DNA of 60,483 nt from assembly GCA_027366635.1 (NCBI GenBank), contig DAHXNE010000032.1:1-60483 (forward strand). The letters run 5' to 3'. Below, in pieces: positions 1 to 6,676 of this stretch; within the stretch, counting starts at the first letter, position 1; every line of letters begins with the position of its first letter. The notes beneath the pieces are model-generated. The model did no database searches and had not been told where the DNA came from. It worked only from the letters and a program-made list of their open reading frames with translations. The stretch comes from Gammaproteobacteria bacterium. Its GTDB lineage: Bacteria > Pseudomonadota > Gammaproteobacteria > Steroidobacterales > Steroidobacteraceae. Made by a program: the position numbers and the translations under genes.

Positions 1-2
1 GC

Positions 3-353
3 ACCGTCCTCGAGACCTGTTGGGTGCGTGCCGGCCTGATTCACTACGCGGCAGCCTGGCCGCTCGCCTCCTCACCGGCATGGCTGCTCGCGCTCTGGGC
101 CACCTTCGGCTTGACGATCGTCCCATTGTTTGGCTACCTGCGGAGCCGTCCGTGGCTCTCGGCCGGGTTGGGCGCCGTCGGGGGGCCGCTGTCCTACTCG
201 GCAGCCGCGCGCGGCTGGCATGCCGTGTATTTTCCCGCTCGACCGTGGCCGTCAATGCTCGGCCTCGCGCTCGGCTGGGCGCTGGCCCTGCCGGTCTTGA
301 CGATGCTGGCGCGCCGCTGGCTCGCCATCGAAGCCGGTGGGAGCGCCCCATGA
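3..353 (+). CDS. DUF2878 family membrane protein, 5' truncated by window edge
   Basis: The reading frame is open to the left edge, so only about the last 116 residues are present; DUF2878 proteins are usually about 160-180 residues. What remains is hydrophobic, with three or four likely membrane segments and the motif LTMLARRW near the C-terminus. No biochemical function is known for the family. It commonly sits with DUF1295, cyclopropane fatty acid synthase and lipocalin genes, as it does here. The stop codon overlaps the next start (ATGA at 350-353), so translation is probably coupled. The GTG at 24 is an internal codon rather than a real start, because family-like sequence continues upstream of it. 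Confidence 0.75.
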   Translation, partial: TVLETCWVRAGLIHYAAAWPLASSPAWLLALWATFGLTIVPLFGYLRSRPWLSAGLGAVGGPLSYSAAARGWHAVYFPARPWPSMLGLALGWALALPVLTMLARRWLAIEAGGSAP

Positions 354-1144
354 GTCCGGCTCGCACTCTCGGTCTGCTCTGGCTGATCTGCGCGGCGGTC
401 ATGTTCGCCGGCTGGCTGTGGCAGCGCCGTCATCACAATGCCGGGCTGGTCGATGTGTTGTGGTCCGCACTGCTGGCGCTGTGCGCTTGGGTGCTGGCCG
501 CGACCGGCGCCGGCGCGGATGCGCCGCGCCTGCTGCTGGCGGTACTCGGCGGCGGCTGGGCGATCCGGCTCGCGGCGCACCTCGGCTCGCGTGTGAGCCG
601 CGAGCAGGAGGATGGTCGCTATCAGGCGCTGCGTGCCCGCTGGCGGGACGATCAACGCCGCTGGCTCGTTTTTTTTCAAATACAGGCGCTGTCGGTACCG
701 TGGTTCGCGCTGCCATTCGCCGCCGTCGCGGACAACCGCCATCCGCACACGGCATGGCTCGCCGCCGGAGCGGTTATCTGGATCGTGGGCGTGCTCGGGG
801 AATCCCTGGCCGACCGGCAACTCGCGCACTTCCGCACGCAGCCGGCGCATCGGGGCCGTACCTGCCGCGCCGGCCTGTGGCGTTACTCGCGCCACCCCAA
901 CTATTTCTTCGAGTGGCTGCATTGGTTCGCCTATGCCGCATGGTCGGTCGGCTCGCGCCTCGCGCCGCTCGCCTGGCTGGGACCGGTCACGATGTTCGTG
1001 TTCCTGCGCTACCTCAGCGGCGTCCCCTGGACCGAGCAGCAGGCGCTGCGCTCGCGCGGCGAGGACTACCGGGACTACCAGCGCAGCACACCGGTCTTTT
1101 TCCCATGGTTCCCCCACCGGCCGAAATCAGGAGCTGATCAATGA
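350..1144 (+). CDS. DUF1295 (steroid 5-alpha-reductase-like) membrane protein
   Basis: This is a 264-residue integral membrane protein of the DUF1295 family, related in fold to isoprenylcysteine methyltransferases and steroid reductases. About seven hydrophobic segments are visible. The conserved C-terminal core is present: LWRYSRHPNYFFEWLHWF around residues 180-197 and GEDYRDYQRSTPVFFPWFP near the end. The start at 350 is chosen because it overlaps the preceding stop and leaves a normal family length; the frame also runs open further upstream but that part antisenses or overlaps DUF2878. The gene overlaps the next by 4 bp. The family is usually found with cfa-like genes, suggesting a role in membrane lipid modification, but its reaction is unknown. 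Confidence 0.85.
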   Translation: MSPARTLGLLWLICAAVMFAGWLWQRRHHNAGLVDVLWSALLALCAWVLAATGAGADAPRLLLAVLGGGWAIRLAAHLGSRVSREQEDGRYQALRARWRDDQRRWLVFFQIQALSVPWFALPFAAVADNRHPHTAWLAAGAVIWIVGVLGESLADRQLAHFRTQPAHRGRTCRAGLWRYSRHPNYFFEWLHWFAYAAWSVGSRLAPLAWLGPVTMFVFLRYLSGVPWTEQQALRSRGEDYRDYQRSTPVFFPWFPHRPKSGADQ

Positions 1145-2220
1145 GCACGGTAATGACGCCCGCCGCGCAACTCGCCGCCGAGCGCCCCGCCCCGGGACTG
1201 CTCGGGCTCGCCGAGCGCGGACTGTTGCCCGACGCGCTGGTGCGCCTCGGCATCCGCCGCCTGTGCGCCGAACGGCTGCGCGCCGAGCGCCGCGGCGGCA
1301 TCGCGGCACAGGCCGAGCGCTTCGCCGAGCGCATCGATGCGCTGCGCACCGCGCCGCTCGCCCTGCACACCGACGCCGCCAATGCCCAGCACTACGAACT
1401 GCCCGCGGCGTTCTTCCAGTCGTGCCTGGGACCGCGCCTGAAGTACTCCTGCTGCTATTTCGCGAGTGGCAGGGAAACCCTGGCACAGGCCGAGGAGGCG
1501 ATGCTCGAGCTGTACGCGCAACGGGCCGAACTCGCCGACGGCCAGCAGATCCTCGAGCTCGGCTGCGGTTGGGGGTCGCTCACGCTGTGGATGGCGAGCC
1601 GGCTGCCGCGCGCGCACATCCTGGCGGTTTCAAACTCCAACGGCCAGCGCCGTTACATCGAGGCACAGTGTCGGGAGCGGGGCATAACCAACGTGCACGT
1701 GCTGACGCGCGACGTCAATCATTTGAGCCTCGATCCGGCCTGCTTCGAGCGCTGCGTGTCCGTGGAGATGTTCGAGCACGTGCGCAACTATCCGACCCTG
1801 ATGCGGCGCATTGCCAGCTGGCTCAAGCCGGGCGGCAAGCTGTTCGTGCACGCCTTCGCGCACCGGACCCTGCTGTATCCCTTCGAGACCGCCGGCGCGG
1901 ACAACTGGATGGGGCGGCATTTCTTCACCGGCGGATTGATGCCCTCGGCCGACACCCTGCTGCACTTCCAGGCGGATCTCGCGCTCGAGCGTCGCTGGCT
2001 CATCGACGGCAGTCATTATCGCCGCACCGCCGATGCGTGGCTGGCGCGCCAGGATGAGCAGCGCGAGCGGGTCCTGGCGGTGCTCGGCGAGGTTTACGGG
2101 AGCAACGCCCGGCTGTGGTTCGAGCGCTGGCGTCTGTTCTGGATGGCCTGCGCCGAGCTGTTCGGCTACGCGCACGGCGGCGAATGGCTGATTGGTCACT
2201 ATCGGTTCGTACGGCCATGA
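1141..2220 (+). CDS. Cyclopropane-fatty-acyl-phospholipid synthase family methyltransferase
   Basis: This 359-residue SAM-dependent methyltransferase belongs to the Cfa/CmaS family, which transfers a methylene or methyl group from SAM to unsaturated acyl chains in membrane phospholipids. Visible motifs are YELPAAFF...KYSCCYF (residues 83-102), the SAM-binding LELGCGWGSLTLWMAS (about 137-152), and EMFEHVRNY (about 204-212). The C-terminal region with the FFTGG motif is complete. It overlaps its neighbours by 4 bp on both sides, so it is the third gene of a translationally coupled operon. In other proteobacteria the same gene set (cfa, DUF1295, DUF2878, lipocalin) belongs to RpoE/ChrR-type oxidative or singlet-oxygen stress regulons; that regulation cannot be seen here because the promoter is outside the window. 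Confidence 0.88.
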   Translation: MSTVMTPAAQLAAERPAPGLLGLAERGLLPDALVRLGIRRLCAERLRAERRGGIAAQAERFAERIDALRTAPLALHTDAANAQHYELPAAFFQSCLGPRLKYSCCYFASGRETLAQAEEAMLELYAQRAELADGQQILELGCGWGSLTLWMASRLPRAHILAVSNSNGQRRYIEAQCRERGITNVHVLTRDVNHLSLDPACFERCVSVEMFEHVRNYPTLMRRIASWLKPGGKLFVHAFAHRTLLYPFETAGADNWMGRHFFTGGLMPSADTLLHFQADLALERRWLIDGSHYRRTADAWLARQDEQRERVLAVLGEVYGSNARLWFERWRLFWMACAELFGYAHGGEWLIGHYRFVRP

Positions 2221-2798
2221 ACCGCGCTCGTGTCATGCTGCTGCTGCTGGCCGGGCTGCTGCTGGCCGCATGCGGGACGCTGGCGTCGGCTCTGCCGCCG
2301 ATTCCTCCGGTTGCGCACGTCGATCTGTCCCGCTACATGGGCCGCTGGTACGTCATCGCGGCTATCCCCACCGCCATCGAGCGCGATGATTACGATCCGG
2401 TCGAGACCTACCGCCGCGAGCACAACGGCTCGATCTGCACGGTGTTCCGCTTCCGGCGCGGCGGCTTCGCCTCGCGCCTGCGGACCGTTCATTCGACGGC
2501 CACCGTGGTGGCGCATACCGGCAATGCCGAATGGCATGTGCATCTTTTCTGGTTCCTGCGCCTGCAGTACATCGTCGCCTGGCTCGCGCCGAACTACAGC
2601 AGGGTGATCGTCGCGCGCGATGCACGCGATTACGTCTGGCTCATGGCGCGCACACCGCACATCTCCCGGCACGATTATGCCGCCATGGTGGCGCGGGTCG
2701 CCGCGATGGGTTACAACGTGAGCAAGCTGCGCAAGAGCCCGCAGCACTGGCCGGAACCAACCGGACCACGCCCCTCGGACGCGAGTCTGTGCCGTTGA
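2217..2798 (+). CDS. blc: Blc-type outer-membrane lipocalin (lipoprotein)
   Basis: This 193-residue lipocalin starts with a lipoprotein signal peptide whose lipobox is LLAAC (Cys at residue 18). The lipocalin signature GRWYVIA lies at about residues 42-48 and the family's second conserved stretch, NYSRVIVA with YVWLMARTP, follows at about 125-150. Blc proteins are anchored in the outer membrane and bind lysophospholipids or fatty acids. The gene overlaps the Cfa-like methyltransferase by 4 bp (ATGA), which fixes the start and suggests that it handles lipids damaged or modified by the upstream enzymes. The C-terminal 20 residues are rich in Pro and Arg and look unstructured. Confidence 0.88.
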   Translation: MNRARVMLLLLAGLLLAACGTLASALPPIPPVAHVDLSRYMGRWYVIAAIPTAIERDDYDPVETYRREHNGSICTVFRFRRGGFASRLRTVHSTATVVAHTGNAEWHVHLFWFLRLQYIVAWLAPNYSRVIVARDARDYVWLMARTPHISRHDYAAMVARVAAMGYNVSKLRKSPQHWPEPTGPRPSDASLCR

Positions 2799-2882
2799 CG
2801 CTGTCGTCAGCCGTGCCGGTTGTGGAAGATTTGCCTGCCATAGGGTAGCTTAAGCGCTCAACGTGGCAACACGGGTTTCACC

Positions 2883-3590
2883 GTGAACAAATCCTCGCTT
2901 GCATCGCTGTGTGTCGCTGTGCTCGCCGCGGCCGGGCTGCTCGCCTGCAGCTCCTCGAACGCCGCCTGGCAGAAGGCCTCGGCACAGGGCACGATCGCCG
3001 CCTACCGCGGCTTCGTCCGGCAACATCCTGAGGATCCGCGGGTACAACAGGCGCGCAATCGCATCGCTGCGCTGCAGGACGCCCGGGCCTGGCGGGCGGC
3101 CCGCCAGGCCGGCTCCGAGCCGGCGTATCGGCAATACCTGACACGATACCCGGCCGGCGCATACACCGCCCAGGCACAGGGCGCGATCACCGCCTTGAAG
3201 GAATCGAGCGCGTGGCGGGCCACCCGCTCCGCCGGCACGATAACGGCCTATCGGACTTTCCTCAGAACGTTCCCCAGCGGCCCCGACGCCAATGAGGCCC
3301 GGGCATGGCTCGACAAGCTGGCCGGCTACCAGGTGCAACTGGGCCGCTATCGCACGGCGAGCGCCGCCACTGCGGCGGTCCAGCGCCTCAAAACGCGCTT
3401 CGGCACCCTGCTCGGCACGATCCAGGTCCTCCGGCCCGGTGGCGCCGTGAAAGTCGCGACGGTACGCTCCGAGCAGATGAGCCGCCCGGCGGCGCTGGCG
3501 CTGTGCGCCAAATTGCGCCGCGCCGGGCAAGGCTGCTCGGTGGTGGCGATCCCGTCGAGCTCGAGCAGCCCAACCCTCTCCGGCCTGTAG
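2883..3590 (+). CDS. SPOR-domain lipoprotein with TPR-like repeats
   Basis: This 235-residue protein has a lipoprotein signal peptide (lipobox LLAC, Cys about residue 22). It is followed by three repeats of about 43 residues with the pattern W-x-x-A-x-x-x-G-x-x-x-x-Y-x-x-F/Y-(8)-P (for example TIAAYRGFVRQHP and TITAYRTFLRTFP). The C-terminal 75 residues resemble a SPOR domain (YQVQLGRYRTASAATAAVQRL...), which binds denuded glycan strands of peptidoglycan at division sites. The start is GTG at 2883. It stands alone, 84 bp after the lipocalin. A role in cell-envelope or septal peptidoglycan is inferred from the domain only. Confidence 0.72.
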   Translation: MNKSSLASLCVAVLAAAGLLACSSSNAAWQKASAQGTIAAYRGFVRQHPEDPRVQQARNRIAALQDARAWRAARQAGSEPAYRQYLTRYPAGAYTAQAQGAITALKESSAWRATRSAGTITAYRTFLRTFPSGPDANEARAWLDKLAGYQVQLGRYRTASAATAAVQRLKTRFGTLLGTIQVLRPGGAVKVATVRSEQMSRPAALALCAKLRRAGQGCSVVAIPSSSSSPTLSGL

Positions 3591-3708
3591 CCGAATCATG
3601 ATCGGACGCGGCTCGCTGCGCCTCGCTCAACACGATCTCGGGGGCGACGCGCACGCTCGCGCAGTGCCATCGCGGATCGCACCTCGGAGCCCGGAGAGTC
3701 ATTTCCGC

Positions 3709-3735
3709 TCCTACAAGAACGCAACACTTCACTAG
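3709..3735. repeat. REP-like intergenic repeat, copy 1
   Basis: A 27-bp stretch beginning TCCTAC and ending CACTAG matches 11867-11893 at 23 of 27 positions. Its left flank contains CCGCTCCTACA, the reverse complement of the TGTAGGAGCGG core that is typical of REP-like repeats in pseudomonads and xanthomonads. It lies in the leader region between the SPOR gene and the export operon. Confidence 0.5.
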
Positions 3736-3807
3736 GTGCGCGGCGCGCGGATCGCTCCGAGATGCCACGGATCGCAGTCCCGGAAGCGGAAAATTTCAGT
3801 GCCGGAT

Positions 3808-3821
3808 TCCCGCAAACGGGA
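3808..3821. promoter_or_regulatory. Candidate upstream activator site for the NtrC-type regulator
   Basis: A short inverted repeat TCCCG-CAAA-CGGGA lies 75-90 bp upstream of the -24 element at 3897. This is the distance range at which enhancer-binding proteins of the NtrC family bind. Only one clear site is seen, whereas such enhancers often come in pairs, so the call is tentative. Confidence 0.3.
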
Positions 3822-3896
3822 TTGGCGGGGGCGCAGGACACGCACGTGGACCGCTAAAAGTCCTTCCGAATCCGGTTGTTATGGACATGGCCCAGG

Positions 3897-3912
3897 TGGC
3901 ATGGAAGTTGCT
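3897..3912 (+). promoter_or_regulatory. Sigma-54 (-24/-12) promoter of the export operon
   Basis: The sequence TGGCATGGAAGTTGCT matches the sigma-54 consensus TGGCACG-N4-TTGCW at every conserved position but one (T for C at position 6). The invariant GG (3898-3899) and GC (3910-3911) are separated by exactly 10 bp. It ends 35 bp before the adaptor start codon at 3948. The operon encodes its own sigma-54 activator (9174-10520), so autoregulation is likely. Confidence 0.75.
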
Positions 3913-3947
3913 TAGGCACGGTATGCGAACACATTGCGCTACTGCTC

Positions 3948-5216
3948 ATGCCGGATATCGCGATTGACCCCGCGGTAACGCGCCGCAAGCGTCGCAAGCG
4001 GTTGGCTGCGGCGGGTATCGCCGCGGGGGCGCTCGTCGTTCTGGCGGCGTGGGGATTGAGCCGTGCGGGCGTTGGCCCCAGCGTCCGACGTTCCAACATC
4101 TGGATCGCTACGGTGAAGCGCGGTTCGCTGCCAATCGTGGTGAGCGCCGCAGGGGTCTTCCGCCCGATCAAGGAGCGCTGGATCACGGCTGCCACGCCGG
4201 GTGTGGTCGAAGAGGTAAGAGTGCAGCCGGGCGACGAGGTTACGCCGCGCACTGTGCTCGCGGTGCTCGCCAACCCCGCGGTCAGGTCCGCGCTCGCGCA
4301 AGCCAAGGCAACGCTGGCGAGCACCGAGGCGCAACGCGCCTCCCTTCAGGCGCAGCTCGCGAGTCAACTCCTGACGCTGCAAGGCAACCTGGCCGCCGAG
4401 CAGGCCAGCGCCAAGACGATGTCGTTCAAGGAGCGGGCCGAGCGGCCGCTGGTCCGCAGCCACATCATCTCGATGCTCGAGTACACCGCGATCCGGGTGC
4501 AGGCCGTCGAGTACGCACAGCTCGCCGAGCTCGCCAAGGAGCGCATCGCCGCCTTCCGCCAGAGCATCGCGGCCCAAACCCGTGCCGCAACCGCACAGGT
4601 TGCGGCGCTGCGGGCGGTTCTCGAGAACAGCCGCCAGCAGCTCGCCGCGCTCTCGGTCACTGCCGGCATCGACGGGGTGGTCCAGAACGTCGCGGTGCAT
4701 GCCGGCCAGACCCTGAAGGTCGGCAGCGGCATTGCGCGAGTGGCCAGCCTCAAATCCCTCAAGGTTACTCTGCAAGTGCCCGCCAGCGAGGCGGCGGAAG
4801 TGGCCACCAGTCAGCCCGTCACCCTGGAGCTGGCCACCGACGTCACTCAGGATGTGCAGGGGCGGGTCTCCCGCGTCTCGCCGGCGGTGACAAACGGCAG
4901 CGTAGAGGTGGACGTCATGCCGACGGAAAAATTACCGGCCGACGTCCGGCCCAATCTGGCGGTCACCGGGAATATCCACATTGCCGATATCGCCCAGGCC
5001 ACCTATGTCCGGCGTCCCGTCTACGCCAGTCCGGACAGCGTCATGAAGTTGTTCCGGCTGGTCGATGACGGACGAGCGGCGGTTCCCGTACGCGTGCGCT
5101 TCGGCGCCGCGTCCGATCAGTACATCCAGATCACCGGCGGATTGCAAGCCGGATCTCGAGTGATCGTGTCGGATGACAGCGGTTTCGCCGGCGATCGGCG
5201 TATCGTCCTCAGATGA
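3948..5216 (+). CDS. HlyD/MacA-like periplasmic adaptor of an ABC exporter
   Basis: This 422-residue membrane-fusion protein has an Arg-rich N-terminus, one membrane anchor (about residues 20-37) and a periplasmic part with lipoyl-like and barrel-sandwich segments flanking an alpha-helical hairpin (about 120-225, rich in Ala, Gln and Glu). The second lipoyl half reads GIDGVVQNVAVHAGQTLKVG. MacA-type adaptors link an inner-membrane ABC transporter to a TolC-like outer-membrane protein. The start at 3948 was chosen because it gives a normal membrane-anchored N-terminus and sits 35 bp after the sigma-54 promoter; ATG and GTG codons upstream would put coding sequence over that promoter. It is the first gene of a six-gene operon. 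No TolC-like gene belongs to this operon. Confidence 0.88.
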   Translation: MPDIAIDPAVTRRKRRKRLAAAGIAAGALVVLAAWGLSRAGVGPSVRRSNIWIATVKRGSLPIVVSAAGVFRPIKERWITAATPGVVEEVRVQPGDEVTPRTVLAVLANPAVRSALAQAKATLASTEAQRASLQAQLASQLLTLQGNLAAEQASAKTMSFKERAERPLVRSHIISMLEYTAIRVQAVEYAQLAELAKERIAAFRQSIAAQTRAATAQVAALRAVLENSRQQLAALSVTAGIDGVVQNVAVHAGQTLKVGSGIARVASLKSLKVTLQVPASEAAEVATSQPVTLELATDVTQDVQGRVSRVSPAVTNGSVEVDVMPTEKLPADVRPNLAVTGNIHIADIAQATYVRRPVYASPDSVMKLFRLVDDGRAAVPVRVRFGAASDQYIQITGGLQAGSRVIVSDDSGFAGDRRIVLR

Positions 5217-5252
5217 GATGCCTGATCCGACCCTCCAAGGAGCACGTGTCCT

Positions 5253-5990
5253 ATGACCACCAGCGCCGTAATCAACGTCGCAGACCTAACCAAGGTCTAC
5301 GTGACCGACGAAGTGGAGACTCATGCGCTCACCGGCGTCAATCTGCGTATCGACAGCGGAGAATACGTCGCAATCATGGGCCCGTCGGGTTGTGGCAAGA
5401 CGACGCTCATGTCGATTCTCGGCCTCCTCGATACGCCCACCGCCGGAACGTACGATTTGGCCGGAACGCCGGTCGCGACTCTCGATGCCCGGCAGCGCGC
5501 GCATTTCCGCAATCGCAACGTCGGGTTCGTGTTCCAGTCCTTCAATCTCATCGGGGATCTCACCGTTTACGAGAACGTGGAGCTGCCGCTGGTCTACCGA
5601 GGAGGAATGAGCCGCGCCGAACGGCGCGAGAAGGTGGCCGCGGCCCTGCAGAGCGTTGGCATGCCGCATCGCATGAGGCACTATCCGGCGCAGCTCTCTG
5701 GCGGCCAACAGCAGCGCGTCGCCATCGCGCGCGCGCTGGTTGGAGATCCGGCGATCCTGCTGGCGGACGAGCCGACCGGAAATCTGGACTCCGCCAACGG
5801 CGAGAAGGTCATGGACCTGCTCGCGGCCCTCAACGATCGCGGTGCGACGCTGGTCATGGTGACCCACGACGCACGGTATGCCGCACACGCCAAGCGCCTG
5901 GTGCGCCTGTTCGATGGCCAGATCGTTGCCGAGCAGGAGAGCCGGCGCGGCGAACGGCTGGCGAGCGCAGAGAAGCCCGTGAGTCACTGA
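5253..5990 (+). CDS. MacB/LolD-type ABC transporter ATP-binding protein
   Basis: This 245-residue stand-alone nucleotide-binding protein has all the ABC motifs: Walker A GPSGCGKTT (about 43-51), Q-loop FVFQSFN, signature LSGGQQQR (about 148-155), Walker B ILLADEPTGNLDS and the H-loop VTHD. The LADEPTGNLD form and length match the MacB/LolD subfamily, whose members drive FtsX-like permeases that move substrates by mechanotransmission from the periplasm. It follows the adaptor by 36 bp and precedes the permeases. Confidence 0.92.
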   Translation: MTTSAVINVADLTKVYVTDEVETHALTGVNLRIDSGEYVAIMGPSGCGKTTLMSILGLLDTPTAGTYDLAGTPVATLDARQRAHFRNRNVGFVFQSFNLIGDLTVYENVELPLVYRGGMSRAERREKVAAALQSVGMPHRMRHYPAQLSGGQQQRVAIARALVGDPAILLADEPTGNLDSANGEKVMDLLAALNDRGATLVMVTHDARYAAHAKRLVRLFDGQIVAEQESRRGERLASAEKPVSH

Positions 5991-6041
5991 GTGACGGTCA
6001 AGGTGCGTTGATCTTCCCCTAAGAACAACCGGCGATGCTGC

Positions 6042-6665
6042 ATGGTCATCTCGAGCACAGACATACGGGAACGGATTGCGCAGGCGTTCGTGCCGGAAGA
6101 TCTGCACAGCTACCGGCAGTGGGGTGGTGCCACCACGATGCTGATCCGCTCGAGCGAGCCGCCCGCCCTCCTGGCTCGGGAGGTGACCGACGCCAGTCGC
6201 CGGACGCTCCGCGGCGAGAGCCTGCGGCGCTGCGTCTCGATGGATGAACTGATCAGCGTTTGCGCCCAAGGCGCCGCGGGGCTCGCGAGCTTGCTGATCG
6301 CCCTCGGACTGCCGGCCGTCACGCTCGCGTTCATCGGTACCTACGCTGTGGCGGCGTACGTCACCGAGCTGCGCCGTCGCGAGTTTGCGGCTCGCCAAGC
6401 TGGCGGGGCGGAGCCGGCGCTGATCGAGTCCCTCGTGCAGGGCCAAGGCTTTCTGCTTTGGCTTCTGGGTTCGCTCGTGGGCGCCGATTGCGTACTCATC
6501 TCGGCGAGAGGTCTCGCCGCAGAGTTGTACCGGGTGAGTATCTTCTCGCCCGAAACTTACCTGCCGCCGGCAGTCGCGGTCGGGCCGGCCGTGGTGCTCG
6601 CAGCGTGGGTTGCGGCCGGGGGCGCGCGCCAGCTCGACATCGTTGCGCAGATCCGGCCGGAGTAA
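6042..6665 (+). CDS. Shortened FtsX/ADOP-like permease (C-terminal half only)
   Basis: This 207-residue protein corresponds to the C-terminal part of the full permease encoded next door (6677-9151). A short segment aligned to the end of the periplasmic domain is followed by three membrane segments with the order of the FtsX domain (LASLLIALGLPAVTLAFIGTYAV, then FLLWLLGSLVGADCVLI, then AVAVGPAVVLAAWVAAGG). The N-terminal membrane segment and most of the periplasmic domain, about 600 residues in a full paralogue, are missing, and no remnant of them lies in the 51 bp upstream. The frame is open and tightly packed in the operon, so it may be a retained half-permease that pairs with the full one, or an N-terminally deleted pseudogene. 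I cannot decide between these. Confidence 0.6.
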   Translation: MVISSTDIRERIAQAFVPEDLHSYRQWGGATTMLIRSSEPPALLAREVTDASRRTLRGESLRRCVSMDELISVCAQGAAGLASLLIALGLPAVTLAFIGTYAVAAYVTELRRREFAARQAGGAEPALIESLVQGQGFLLWLLGSLVGADCVLISARGLAAELYRVSIFSPETYLPPAVAVGPAVVLAAWVAAGGARQLDIVAQIRPE

Positions 6666-6676
6666 AGGCGGTGACT

